Positions 18,004 through 26,473 of a DNA stretch of 64,000 nucleotides are shown here, one piece after another (positions within the stretch are counted from its first letter, which is position 1; each line of letters begins with the position of its first letter). The translations under genes were made by a program, and so were the position numbers. This stretch comes from Mucilaginibacter sp. (GTDB lineage: Bacteria; Bacteroidota; Bacteroidia; Sphingobacteriales; Sphingobacteriaceae): contig NZ_JAQBOC010000088.1 in NCBI RefSeq assembly GCF_028288225.1, forward strand, positions 158,635 to 222,634, given 5' to 3'. The notes under the pieces were generated by a model. It searched no databases, had not been told where the DNA came from, and was given only the letters and a program-made list of their open reading frames with translations.

Positions 18004-19235
18004 GTTAGTTGCTCCAAATTTAATGAAGAATGTATAACAACCGGTTTTATTTCTTCTGGCTGAACTTTCGCCGCTTTAGGCTTTTCTTTAGGTTTCATCC
18101 CAAATAAAAAGCGGGTAAGTGCAAACGGGCGGATCAGCAAATGGTAAGTAAGCACACTAACAAAAAAGGTTATGCCAACGGTGTAAATATATTTTGACAA
18201 GATACTTTCATTCGGAACATTTACGATGTAATATACAATCAGCACAATCACCGTTTGATGCAGGATATAAAAAGGATATACCGCCTGGTTTAAATAATTC
18301 AATACCCTGTGCGGGCGGTTCAGGTAATGTTTACCATAACCTACCAGCGCCAGCACCCATCCCCAGGCAATTATTGGCCGTAAAGCTGAAAATGCATAGT
18401 TAAACAGCAGGTTGTGAAATGGCCATTGCGGGTGCCCCGGCTCAACACCGTTCCATCTTAAACACTCCCACATCATCAGGCTTAAAAAACCAATGGTTAA
18501 AGCAAACCGGCGGTTCCGCTCCAGGCTGTCCATTAGTTTCGGCTGTAATATGCAGATAAAGCCAGCCAAAAGGAACAGCAGCCAATATACAAAGTAACAG
18601 CCATCATGAACAAGGTCATTGGTTTCGGGTAATTTGTTTGCCAGTAAAGCAAACCAAACAATGCCCGGCAACATCAGCATGTAAACCCATTTGCCTTTCG
18701 CCAGGGCCGCAAGTTTTTCTTTAAATCCATCGCTTTTGGGCGAGATCATCCATGAAAATAGCGGGGCAAACAGCAGGTCATAAATAAACAAATAAGCGAT
18801 GAACCAAAGGTGGTGCCAGCTAAAGCTGCCCCCCTTAGGATATGGCACAAAGTTAAATACACTTGGATACCAGTCCCAAAAGCTGCCTTTGTAACCATGT
18901 GCCAATCGTTCCATATAAATTTGCGGCGGTACTATAATGAATATGCCCACCAGCAATGGTATAAAAAGCCTGCGGAAACGTAAGCCGATGAAACTTAAAG
19001 TAGATCGCCGCTGCATCATGTAGTAACTCACGGTACCAGAAATAAAAAAGAGCAGCGGCATGCGAAAAAGGTGCAAAAACAGGTTCGATTCCATCATCAG
19101 GTCACTGGTTTCGCGGTTCTTTATGTGCCAGTCCATATCCATTGCATATGGCATGGCCGAATGAAAAAATAATACACCCAGTATGGATAAGATCCTTAAC
19201 CAGTCGAGATAGGTTTGGCGTTGTGTGGTTTCCAT
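18000..19235 (-). CDS. Acyltransferase 3 family membrane protein
   Basis: About 411 residues from the ATG at 19235. Ten or so membrane helices, with the acyltransferase-3 opening RQTYLDWLRILSILGVLFFH and the following Phe-rich FRMPLLFFISGTV. The family O-acylates sugars, peptidoglycan or lipids at the membrane. It is the first gene of an operon with a LytS/LytTR pair, suggesting the pair controls envelope modification or responds to it. An in-frame ATG at 19271 would add 12 residues ahead of METTQRQ and is less likely. Confidence 0.87.
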   Translation of the reverse strand: METTQRQTYLDWLRILSILGVLFFHSAMPYAMDMDWHIKNRETSDLMMESNLFLHLFRMPLLFFISGTVSYYMMQRRSTLSFIGLRFRRLFIPLLVGIFIIVPPQIYMERLAHGYKGSFWDWYPSVFNFVPYPKGGSFSWHHLWFIAYLFIYDLLFAPLFSWMISPKSDGFKEKLAALAKGKWVYMLMLPGIVWFALLANKLPETNDLVHDGCYFVYWLLFLLAGFICILQPKLMDSLERNRRFALTIGFLSLMMWECLRWNGVEPGHPQWPFHNLLFNYAFSALRPIIAWGWVLALVGYGKHYLNRPHRVLNYLNQAVYPFYILHQTVIVLIVYYIVNVPNESILSKYIYTVGITFFVSVLTYHLLIRPFALTRFLFGMKPKEKPKAAKVQPEEIKPVVIHSSLNLEQLT

Positions 19236-19399
19236 TGTTTTGTTGTTTTTTATGTAAAGAAACCACGCCATCCATACTTACCGAAACTATTTTGACCACC
19301 GGACGGTTTTTGGTGACCACAGGATAAAATAGCAACCGTTTAATACTCACATTTACAATATAAATGATAGTAAAACGTCGTAGTTAAAGATTACGCCTC

Positions 19400-19625
19400 G
19401 TGAAAAAAATCTTACTTGTATTTTTAATAAGCCCGCTTTTTATAAGCACTGGTTATTCGCAAATAAAACCTATGGTTTAGTCTGGGGTAGGTAATTGCAT
19501 TTGTTATCCCTGCTAAAAACGCCGTTATCACGGTTAATGAAAGCATTGACGATGCAACAGCTATCAGGGCATCAAACCTGTTCCTTAATAAGATCTTCCC
19601 TTTAATTTATCAGCAATTAAAATAA
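19400..19625 (+). pseudogene. Remnant of a secreted serine hydrolase (beta-lactamase-like), internally deleted
   Basis: From a GTG at 19400 a signal peptide reads MKKILLVFLISPLFISTGYS and then stops at a TAG. Shortly after, in another frame, a C-terminal segment reads FVIPAKNAVITVNESIDD and continues to a stop overlapping the next gene's ATG. The tail resembles the end of Bacteroidota serine hydrolases. The catalytic middle is gone, so I read this as a decayed gene with a large deletion and a frame change. The family assignment is tentative. Confidence 0.55.
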
Positions 19626-20293
19626 TGAAACTTAAAAACCTGCCCTGGATCCCGTTTGTGTTTTTTGCAATACCAATAGGTCTTTACCCGCTTGCATATT
19701 TTTTGGTAGATATGAATAAAAACGGGCTTTTACAGGGGAAACCCGCTGATATAAAAAACAACCCGGTTTGGCACATCCTATTTTACCTGCATATTTCATT
19801 TGGCGGCCTTGCCCTGCTAACCGGGTGGTCGCAGTTTAGCAAAAAGTTGCGCAGCCGTTATTTAAACGCGCACCGGTGGATAGGCAAAATATATATAATT
19901 GTGGTTTTAATAAGCAGTTGCGCAGGTATGTACATTGCTTTGTTTGCCAGCGGAGGTTCAATTTGCGTAATGGGTTTTGGCATTTTGGCACTGCTTTGGT
20001 TTTATACCATAATAAAGGCTTATATGAGCATCCGCAGACTGGAAATTGCTGAACACCAAAAATGGATGATCATTAACTACGCCCTTACCTTTGCGGCCGT
20101 TACCCTGCGGATCTGGCTGCCCATGATGCAATCTGCAATGCATATGGATTTCATTCTGGCTTATCGTATTGTGTCATGGCTATGCTGGGTGCCAAACCTT
20201 GTAGTGGCTGCGCTTATTATCAATAAAAATAAAACTAAATTGGTCAGGGCGAGTGATCAGGAGCAGATTTATGAAGTTTCGAAAACTTCGTAA
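19625..20293 (+). CDS. DUF2306 family membrane protein
   Basis: A 222-residue protein with about six to seven hydrophobic segments. The DUF2306 signature is visible as RYLNAHRWIGKIYIIVVLIS (about residues 77-96), with a further His in EIAEHQKWMIINYALTF. The conserved histidines suggest a haem- or quinone-type membrane site, but no role is established. Its ATG overlaps the stop of the decayed hydrolase by one base. Confidence 0.75.
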   Translation: MKLKNLPWIPFVFFAIPIGLYPLAYFLVDMNKNGLLQGKPADIKNNPVWHILFYLHISFGGLALLTGWSQFSKKLRSRYLNAHRWIGKIYIIVVLISSCAGMYIALFASGGSICVMGFGILALLWFYTIIKAYMSIRRLEIAEHQKWMIINYALTFAAVTLRIWLPMMQSAMHMDFILAYRIVSWLCWVPNLVVAALIINKNKTKLVRASDQEQIYEVSKTS

Positions 20294-20307
20294 ATCTTAT
20301 TAGCAAA

Positions 20308-20583
20308 CTACCCCACCCTGTTCCTCAGCACCCGCAATTCCTCCTGCATTTGCTCAACCCTGTCCAGTAAATGGATGATGGCTTCAATCCCGGCTACGTT
20401 TATGTCAAGCTCATGGTGCATCCTGATCATCTTTTCGAGCTTTTGCAGTTCAGTTTCGGGGACGTAGGTATTTTTCTTAACCACTTTTAACGCTACCAAC
20501 CCGGCTTCTCCCAGCGAATTTATAAAATTATATTCCACATCATGATAGGTGCAGATCTCTGTGGTTGCTATTAAATTTACCAT
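20308..20583 (-). CDS. cbpM: Chaperone modulator CbpM
   Basis: A 91-residue MerR-like helical protein downstream of the CbpA gene. CbpM proteins bind the J-domain of CbpA and block its DnaK co-chaperone activity. The sequence fits: an opening ICTYHDVEYNFINSLGE, a middle ETELQKLEKMIRMHHELDIN, and a C-terminal coiled coil LLDRVEQMQEELRVLRNR. Gene order cbpA-cbpM with a 93-base gap holding a period-8 repeat. Confidence 0.85.
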   Translation of the reverse strand: MVNLIATTEICTYHDVEYNFINSLGEAGLVALKVVKKNTYVPETELQKLEKMIRMHHELDINVAGIEAIIHLLDRVEQMQEELRVLRNRVG

Positions 20584-20637
20584 TGGTTTATTAGTTTAAT
20601 GGTTCACTTGTTTACTGGTTCATTGGTTCATTGATAT
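20583..20637. repeat. Period-8 repeat in the cbpA-cbpM gap
   Basis: Units such as TTGGTTTA, TTAGTTTA, ATGGTTCA and TTGGTTCA repeat at eight-base spacing directly upstream of the cbpM start codon. No opposed arm is seen. Confidence 0.65.
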
Positions 20638-20668
20638 ATTCTTTATTAACTTCTGCTGCCAACTTCTA

Positions 20669-20695
20669 CTCCCCCTTTAGGGGGTCGGGGGGCTA
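20669..20695. repeat. CCCCCTTTAGGGGG element at the 3' end of cbpA
   Basis: The palindrome CCCCCTTTAGGGGG and the following TCGGGGGGCT span the cbpA stop codon. On the minus strand it encodes the last residues ASPPTP and the TAA stop. It may also act as a hairpin terminator or attenuator before cbpM. Confidence 0.6.
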
Positions 20696-21603
20696 GCCTC
20701 CCGTAATTCCTCAAACAACTTTTTCTGTCTTTCAGTAAGGTTCGTCGGGATCAGGACCTCATAGGTAATATAAAGATCGCCAAACTGGCCTTCTTTTTTG
20801 TAAACCGGCAGGCCTTTGCCTTTCAGCTTCACTTTGGTACCGTTTTGGGTTTCGGGCTTTACTTTAATCTTCACCTTACTGTCCAGCGTGTCAACCGTTA
20901 CTTCGCCGCCAAGTACTGCCGTGTATATATCAAGCTTAACACCAGCATACAGGTCGCTGCCAATCCGTTTAAACTTCGGGTCATCTGCAATAAGGAAAGT
21001 GATATACAGATCACCCGCCGGACCGCCATTAACCCCCGCCCCGCCATGGCCTGCAATTTTTATAGTCTGGCCGTTTTCAATGCCTGCTGGTATAGTAATG
21101 CGGATATTTTTACCATTTACGGTTAACGTTTGCTTATGCGTTTCGGCTACTTCTTTTAAACTAAGACGCAGCTCCGCATTAAAATCCTGCCCGCGGTATT
21201 TAACTTGCCTTCCTCCCCGCGTTCCTGCTCCGCCTGCGCCTCCAAACATGGACTGAAAGAAATCGGAAAAATCATCGCTGCCGAAACCTTCAAAATCGTA
21301 TGATGAGCCGCCGCCAAAACCACCGCTGCTTTGTCCCCTGCTTTGCTGCTGCTGCCGGGCCTGCTCATATTCGGCCCCGTGCTGCCAGTTTTCGCCATAC
21401 TGATCATACTTCTTCCGTTTTTCTGCATCGCTCAGCACTTCATTAGCCTCATTCAGTTGCTGGAATTTTTTGTGGGCCTCCGCATCATTTGGGTTAAGAT
21501 CGGGATGATACTTGCGGGCAAGCTTCCGGTATGCGCTTTTAATATCTTTTTCCGATGCCTTTTTATCAAGACCTAAAACCTGGTAATAATCAATAAATGC
21601 CAT
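20677..21603 (-). CDS. cbpA: DnaJ-class co-chaperone CbpA
   Basis: A 308-residue curved-DNA-binding type J-protein. J-domain at 1-70 with the HPD triad at residues 33-35 (YHPDLNPND). A Gly/Phe/Ser-rich linker follows (about 90-135), then the DnaJ C-terminal substrate-binding domains (about 145-300). The cysteine-rich zinc domain of DnaJ is absent, as expected for CbpA. It stimulates DnaK. cbpM lies downstream. The last six residues and the stop are encoded by an interspersed GC-rich element, so the C-terminal tail is likely acquired. Confidence 0.92.
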   Translation of the reverse strand: MAFIDYYQVLGLDKKASEKDIKSAYRKLARKYHPDLNPNDAEAHKKFQQLNEANEVLSDAEKRKKYDQYGENWQHGAEYEQARQQQQSRGQSSGGFGGGSSYDFEGFGSDDFSDFFQSMFGGAGGAGTRGGRQVKYRGQDFNAELRLSLKEVAETHKQTLTVNGKNIRITIPAGIENGQTIKIAGHGGAGVNGGPAGDLYITFLIADDPKFKRIGSDLYAGVKLDIYTAVLGGEVTVDTLDSKVKIKVKPETQNGTKVKLKGKGLPVYKKEGQFGDLYITYEVLIPTNLTERQKKLFEELREASPPTP

Positions 21604-21730
21604 AGTATATGGTTGTAAAAACCGATAATAAAGATAAACCTAAATTTATGCATCGGGGTTTTAATTATTAAAGATAAATGTTTTTAAATTTCTAATATTG
21701 CTATATCCTTACAATTGAAATATAACAACC

Positions 21731-22066
21731 ATGGACACATCTATTTTCCGCTACTTTAACGATATTAAAACCAAAGAAATAGCCCCCGGCTTTTTCTCTA
21801 AATTAATTCATACCGAAACCAATACCATCAATTTTATTGAGGTTAAAGCTGGCTGCTCGGTGCCCCGGCACAGGCATATCCATGAGCAATGCGCCTTTGT
21901 TATTGAGGGCGAATTTGAGCTAACGGTTAATGACATCCCGCAGCTGCTTAATACCGGCTTGTTTGCCATTGTGCCTTCAAATGTTTGGCACAGCGGCATT
22001 GCCATAACTGATTGCAGGCTGATAGACATTTTTAGCCCGGTGCGCGAGGATTATAAGAATTTGTAA
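21731..22066 (+). CDS. Cupin-domain protein
   Basis: A 111-residue single cupin. Metal-binding motif 1 is seen as PRHRHIHEQCAFVIEGEFEL (about residues 40-59) and motif 2 as AIVPSNVWHSGIAI. It probably binds a metal and a small ligand. Enzyme or sensor function cannot be assigned. It is convergent with the LytTR gene, with a period-7 hairpin between them. Confidence 0.85.
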   Translation: MDTSIFRYFNDIKTKEIAPGFFSKLIHTETNTINFIEVKAGCSVPRHRHIHEQCAFVIEGEFELTVNDIPQLLNTGLFAIVPSNVWHSGIAITDCRLIDIFSPVREDYKNL

Positions 22067-22103
22067 CTTGCTGCAATAGTACTAGTGTAGTGTCAAGCAT
22101 AAA

Positions 22104-22203
22104 TTGACGCACAGTCCTTAGTCCAAAGTCTTAAGTCCCAAGTAAAAACGAACAGAAAAACCAACTTTTGACTTACGACTAAAGACTATTGACTTGACAC
22201 TTG
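22104..22203. repeat. Period-7 repeat array with opposed arms (AGTCNNN)
   Basis: The left arm has AGTCCTT, AGTCCAA, AGTCTTA and AGTCCCA in register. The right arm has the complementary GACTNNN units about 35 bases later. The array fills the gap between the convergent cupin and LytTR genes and could fold into a hairpin. Confidence 0.8.
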
Positions 22204-22208
22204 GCTAT

Positions 22209-22994
22209 TTATGAAAAATTCAGCAGGTGCTTATAACTGCGGCCAATGGGTACAATGGTTCCGTTTATCAGCACAACTTTATTACTTTCTAGCTGCTTTA
22301 TTTTACTGTTTGTAACCATGTATGATTTATGGATCCTGGTAAAATGGTTCTCGGGGAATAGCTCTTCAACACTTTTTAACGTGCCCTTCACTATTATTTT
22401 GCCCTCATCTGTATAAACAACAGAGTAATCCTTTAATCCCTGGATATAAGTAACACTTGCTATGGGTGTTTTTAATTTTTTGGTGCCCGATTTTAAAAAC
22501 AAATATTCCCCATCCTTTTCAGTGTTTACAAAAGCAGGTACGCGGCTTAACTCTTCCTGCAATTTTAAAACCTCATTTCTTTGTTCGTACCAGTCAACAC
22601 TCAGTTTAAATGCAACGGTTAACAACAAATACCATGCTGTGGTAACAAAATTGAACGGGAACGAGTACCAAAAATCGCGATAGCTAACTGCGCCAATAAC
22701 AAAACCATACAGGTAAATATCATAAAGGCTTTGCAGGCTTACATATAGCCCAAGCGATAAAACTAAAAAGGTAAAATAAATTAAATACTTTTTGTTTGAA
22801 AAATACCGGGGGATCAGGTAATAAAGATGCAAGTACGCCAGCGAAATAATTAACGCAAGTCTTACTATAGTGCATTCAGTAAAATGGCCAAGCCCGGCCT
22901 TTTGAATAAGGTACCGCCTGTCATACAAAAATATCAGGGTGATAATTATCCAGAAACCCAGGTATAACAACCTTTTTAATATTGGCCACTTCAT
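22209..22994 (-). CDS. Membrane protein with C-terminal LytTR DNA-binding domain
   Basis: A 261-residue protein with four hydrophobic segments (about 1-135), a short coiled linker RNEVLKLQEELSRV, and a LytTR domain (about 165-261) with LKTPIASVTYIQGLKDYSVV and FTRIHKSYMVTN. The membrane part resembles LytS-type sensors, but the kinase core is absent. It would work as a one-component membrane-bound regulator. It stands alone. Confidence 0.85.
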   Translation of the reverse strand: MKWPILKRLLYLGFWIIITLIFLYDRRYLIQKAGLGHFTECTIVRLALIISLAYLHLYYLIPRYFSNKKYLIYFTFLVLSLGLYVSLQSLYDIYLYGFVIGAVSYRDFWYSFPFNFVTTAWYLLLTVAFKLSVDWYEQRNEVLKLQEELSRVPAFVNTEKDGEYLFLKSGTKKLKTPIASVTYIQGLKDYSVVYTDEGKIIVKGTLKSVEELFPENHFTRIHKSYMVTNSKIKQLESNKVVLINGTIVPIGRSYKHLLNFS

Positions 22995-23190
22995 ATTTCT
23001 GTTGTTTAATTGATTTATTCAAAAATGAGCATAAATCAGATGAACGGATAATCCAATAGACCAACATCAAATTTAATAGATAAACGGATCAGTTTCAAAT
23101 ATTTAATTAATGTATATCTACTAATTCGGCTTGTGGTCTACTTTAATTTAAAATGATCTGATAACTCCCTAATCTTGTCTTATAAACTAA

Positions 23191-23196
23191 AAGGAG
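23191..23196 (+). promoter_or_regulatory. Strong Shine-Dalgarno sequence deciding the YceI start
   Basis: AAGGAG lies five bases before the ATG at 23202. Such sites are uncommon in this genome, and this one argues for the 23202 start over the upstream in-frame codon at 23175. Confidence 0.65.
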
Positions 23197-23201
23197 ATCA
23201 T

Positions 23202-23798
23202 ATGAAAACTTTCATTTTATGTACACTGTTGTTGGTGAACAGCGGTGTATTTACCCGGGATTCCGAAATTAAAACAAGCAAAATTAGTAGTCTTGAAGTA
23301 GATAAAGCGCAAAGCCGGATAAGCTGGCATGCAGAAAAACCAACCGGAACCCACGATGGCAGCATTAATGTATATACAGGCAAATTAACTTTTCAGGATA
23401 AAAAACTTTTAGGTGGTTTTATACTGATTGATATGCAAAGCCTGAAGGTTACTGACCTTACCTCGCCTGACAAAGAGAAGCTTGAGAACAACTTAAAAGG
23501 CGACAATTTTTTTGATACCGGCAGATATACAGTTGCGAGATTTGATATTACTAACGTGGCTTACGTTGATAGTACAGACTTGAGAAAGGTTATAATTACC
23601 GGCACTTTAACCATGCATGGGATCACCAAAAAAATAAGCTTTAAAACCGGCATCCAAAAAAACTCAGGCCAGGAATTTGTTGCTGTTGCCGATGCTGCCA
23701 TTAACCGCCGCGACTGGAATATAGCAACCGAAAATTTTAAATATAACACATTCATCAGTCCGGTTATAACTTTACATATCTTAATTAAGGCCGCGTAG
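23202..23798 (+). CDS. YceI family periplasmic lipid-binding protein
   Basis: About 198 residues with an N-terminal signal peptide (MKTFILCTLLLVNSGVFT). YceI proteins form a lipocalin-like barrel that binds isoprenoid quinones or similar lipids. Matching segments: VDKAQSRISWHAEKPTGTHD near the start of the mature protein, GTLTMHGITKKISF, and NRRDWNI near the C-terminus. A following FG-GAP repeat gene starts 27 bases after the stop in the same direction. Confidence 0.87.
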   Translation: MKTFILCTLLLVNSGVFTRDSEIKTSKISSLEVDKAQSRISWHAEKPTGTHDGSINVYTGKLTFQDKKLLGGFILIDMQSLKVTDLTSPDKEKLENNLKGDNFFDTGRYTVARFDITNVAYVDSTDLRKVIITGTLTMHGITKKISFKTGIQKNSGQEFVAVADAAINRRDWNIATENFKYNTFISPVITLHILIKAA

Positions 23799-23825
23799 TA
23801 ATTTAAGCATCAATTAAAAATCCAT

Positions 23826-24995
23826 ATGAAAACTATAGCATTGTTTCTTTTGGTGATTGTTGGGGGCATTTTCATCAACAGCTTTAAAAATAATTACAGC
23901 CAAACAAAAAAGGTGTGGCGCCCTGTGGTTAAAAAATTAAAGGTCCGTAATAAACCTTTCAGCGTTGAAATAGCCGACCTGAACGGAGATAAAATCAAAG
24001 ACCTGGTAATTGCCAACGGTGAAGACAGCAGCGTGACCATACTTATTGGAACAGGCAAAGGAAACTTTAGCGAAGCAAAAGGTTCGCCATTTGCGGCGGG
24101 GTATATGCCAAATGATATTGCAATAGCCGATTTTAACAAAGATGGTAAACCTGATCTTGCTTTTGCTAACCACGACCGAAAATACCTTACTGTATTAACA
24201 GAGGATGGTTCAGGGAACTTTACACCCTTAAAGGGCTCACCATTCCCTGTAGACGTTAAGCCACATACCCACGGTTTGATAGCGGGCGATTTTAACAGCG
24301 ATAGTAATATCGACTTGGTAACCGACAGTTGGGGAAATAACCGTCTTGCTGTATTGTTTGGAAATAATGATCATGGGTTTAACGCTCCTGTAAAATATCT
24401 TGAAGTTGGCAAGCACCCTTACCAGCGCGTAAGAGCTGCTGATTTAAATAAGGACGGCAACCTGGATCTTATTACTACCAACCTTGATGGGGATAATACC
24501 ACTATATTATTGGGCGATGGAAAAGGAAATTTTAAAGAAGCAGCAGGTTCGCCATTTGCCTGCGGCGACTCGCCATTTGGGGTTGCTGTTGGCGATATTG
24601 ACCATGACGGCAATCTTGACCTGGCTATCATCAATTCGCCAACAATAACCTCAGAAAATAAAGGGCACGACGGCTTAACCATATTAATGGGTGATGGAAA
24701 AGGCACATTTAAACCGATGCCCGGATCACCCTTTGCTACCGGCAAATCTCCCTCGCGACTTGCCATTGGCGATTTAAATGGTGATGGCATAAAGGACATT
24801 GCTGTAACCAATTACAACAGCAATAACATTACTGTGTTTATAATGAATAAACATGGGGTTACAACAAGCCATACCATAAAGACCGGGATATTTCCCAGCG
24901 GTATTGCAATTGCCGATTTGAATGGTGACGGTAAAGGTGATATCGTAGTTTCAAACAGCGGGGAATATTATGTTGATGTTATATTTTCCAATTAA
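23826..24995 (+). CDS. FG-GAP/VCBS repeat protein, predicted seven-bladed propeller
   Basis: A 389-residue exported protein with a hydrophobic N-terminus. It contains seven calcium-binding loops of the form DxNxDGxxD: DLNGDKIKD, DFNKDGKPD, DFNSDSNID, DLNKDGNLD, DIDHDGNLD, DLNGDGIKD and DLNGDGKGD. Seven repeats of about 50 residues predict a seven-bladed beta-propeller like an integrin alpha head. It is probably surface or periplasmic and binds a ligand or structural partner; none can be named. Likely co-transcribed with the YceI gene. Confidence 0.88.
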   Translation: MKTIALFLLVIVGGIFINSFKNNYSQTKKVWRPVVKKLKVRNKPFSVEIADLNGDKIKDLVIANGEDSSVTILIGTGKGNFSEAKGSPFAAGYMPNDIAIADFNKDGKPDLAFANHDRKYLTVLTEDGSGNFTPLKGSPFPVDVKPHTHGLIAGDFNSDSNIDLVTDSWGNNRLAVLFGNNDHGFNAPVKYLEVGKHPYQRVRAADLNKDGNLDLITTNLDGDNTTILLGDGKGNFKEAAGSPFACGDSPFGVAVGDIDHDGNLDLAIINSPTITSENKGHDGLTILMGDGKGTFKPMPGSPFATGKSPSRLAIGDLNGDGIKDIAVTNYNSNNITVFIMNKHGVTTSHTIKTGIFPSGIAIADLNGDGKGDIVVSNSGEYYVDVIFSN

Positions 24996-25024
24996 TGTGA
25001 TTAACGGTGCAAAAATCAAATTTT

Positions 25025-25081
25025 TCTCATCCTCTCTTGATTCCTGGCTCTTGATTTCCTGACTCTTTTCTCCTGCTTCTT
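25025..25081. repeat. Degenerate period-7 repeat (CTCTTGA/TTCCTGG type)
   Basis: Units CTCTTGA, TTCCTGG and CTCTTGA followed by CTCTTTT and CTCCTGC lie between the FG-GAP and GNAT genes. One arm only. Confidence 0.55.
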
Positions 25082-25141
25082 TACCTAAATTGTTTGCAGT
25101 AAAAATCAAAAAGTTTAGGTTTGCGGTTTCATAGTAAAATT

Positions 25142-25651
25142 ATGCCTGTAACCAAAGCTCTGCAAACTGATGTACCCGAACTTAATGTTTTAGTGAACAG
25201 CGCCTACCGTGGCGAAACTTCAAAACAAGGCTGGACTACCGAGGCCAATTTGCTGGATGGTTTGCGGATTGATGAAGAAACGCTAAAAGGCTATTTTGAT
25301 GATCCTTCAATAACTATCCTTAAAAATACGGATGAAAACGGCAGCATAAACGGCTGTGTTTATTTAGAACAGCGCGGCCCCAAATTGTATGTAGGCATGT
25401 TCAGTGTTTCGCCATTATTACAAGGTAAAGGTATCGGGCGCGATCTGCTGCTGGCTGCCGAAGCTTATGCAAAGCAGGTAAACTGTAATACACTTACCAT
25501 GACAGTAATCAGCATAAGATACGAGCTGATAAGCTGGTATGAGCGCCGTGGTTACAAAGCTACGGGCGAAATGCAGCCATTTCATGTGGAGAAGAAATTT
25601 GGCGTTGCCAGGCAACCGATTGAACTGAGTGTATTGGAGAAAAGCATTTAG
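25142..25651 (+). CDS. GNAT family N-acetyltransferase
   Basis: A 169-residue acetyltransferase from the ATG at 25142. Motif A reads VSPLLQGKGIGRDLLLAAE; the C-terminal YERRGYKATGEMQPF fits motif B. An N-terminal stretch EIAA-like (DVPELNVLVNSAYRGE) is typical of this GNAT subgroup. Acceptor unknown. An upstream in-frame ATG at 25121 would add seven residues and is less likely. Confidence 0.85.
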   Translation: MPVTKALQTDVPELNVLVNSAYRGETSKQGWTTEANLLDGLRIDEETLKGYFDDPSITILKNTDENGSINGCVYLEQRGPKLYVGMFSVSPLLQGKGIGRDLLLAAEAYAKQVNCNTLTMTVISIRYELISWYERRGYKATGEMQPFHVEKKFGVARQPIELSVLEKSI

Positions 25652-25746
25652 ACTTTTCGATCGGGTGATTCGCATTTATGTCTTTATCCCCTGGTCAAAT
25701 CCCTGAATTTTATCTGTTTATAAAAAAATAATATAAATCAGGCAAT

Positions 25747-25770
25747 AATATACGAAACTATTCGTATATT
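25747..25770. promoter_or_regulatory. Perfect 10-base inverted repeat, candidate operator or hairpin
   Basis: AATATACGAA-ACTA-TTCGTATATT lies in the 270-base gap between the GNAT gene and the DUF1493-like gene, 152 bases before the latter. It may be a regulator site or a terminator. The rest of the gap is AT-rich and without other signals. Confidence 0.4.
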
Positions 25771-25921
25771 TATTACAGCTTTTGGAAGTTACAATTATAT
25801 TACCTTTTTTCCTGTTCTATCTAACTAAATTTTATACAAATTTAAAAAAGGCAGATTTAATGCAACCTTCCTAAAAAGTTGTCGTCTTATAACTTAAATA
25901 ATACCAACACTATTAATTCAG

Positions 25922-26281
25922 ATGGAAGATATACACCCTCAATTAAAGGAATTTATAGTTGATTATTGCACAAGGTACAAGATCAGGGCAGTTGATCCGG
26001 GTGCTTTGAGCCTTGATACCAGCATTGATCTGGACCTGGATATTGTTGATATAGAGATCGACCTGTTTTTAGCTGAGTTTGCTGAGAAATTCAGGGTCGA
26101 TCAGTCTAAATTCAGCTGGTATAAGTATGGTTACCCGACAGGTTCGACCAGTGTTAATGTTATCCGCACAGTGTTTGGTTACAAAGCCAGCTGGGTAAAA
26201 CGATTATCAAACCGTATTTATAAACCACGGTTCAGGGTAAGTAACCTGCAGGATGCTGTTATAACAGGAAAATTAATATAA
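25922..26281 (+). CDS. DUF1493-like small protein
   Basis: A 119-residue soluble protein. The stretch LDTSIDLDLDIVDIEIDLFL followed by AEFAEKFRVDQSKF agrees with the DUF1493 (acyl-carrier-like helical) pattern. No phosphopantetheine Ser is visible in the usual GxDS form. The C-terminal part is basic. No role can be assigned. Confidence 0.6.
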   Translation: MEDIHPQLKEFIVDYCTRYKIRAVDPGALSLDTSIDLDLDIVDIEIDLFLAEFAEKFRVDQSKFSWYKYGYPTGSTSVNVIRTVFGYKASWVKRLSNRIYKPRFRVSNLQDAVITGKLI

Positions 26282-26298
26282 AGCCTTTAAAAATAAGT

Positions 26299-26402
26299 AA
26301 ACCATTACGAGGTACAAGGCAAACTTCTATGGGCCAACAAGTAACGGTCAGCTTGCAGCGATCTTTATTTAGGGAGTTTGCTGCGTACCTCGCAATGGTT
26401 TT
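26299..26402. repeat. Diverged hairpin repeat of the ATTGCGAGG family before GH97
   Basis: Left end AAACCATTACGAGGTAC at 26299, right end GTACCTCGCAATGGTTT at 26386-26402, about 104 bases in all. The GH97 frame stays open through its right arm, which creates a spurious N-terminal extension. Confidence 0.65.
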
Positions 26403-26473
26403 TCTATTTTATTAAAAAACCAACAATTTCAGCTTACATTTATGGTTACCAATTTCCTGATAAACCTATAAAT

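Noticed and set aside
20816..21256. Plus-strand frame of 146 codons opposite cbpA
   Set aside because: It lies fully inside a well-supported J-protein gene and shows no motif of its own.
26378..26473. Longer N-terminus of the GH97 gene
   Set aside because: The added codons come from the arm of a hairpin repeat and precede a normal signal peptide.
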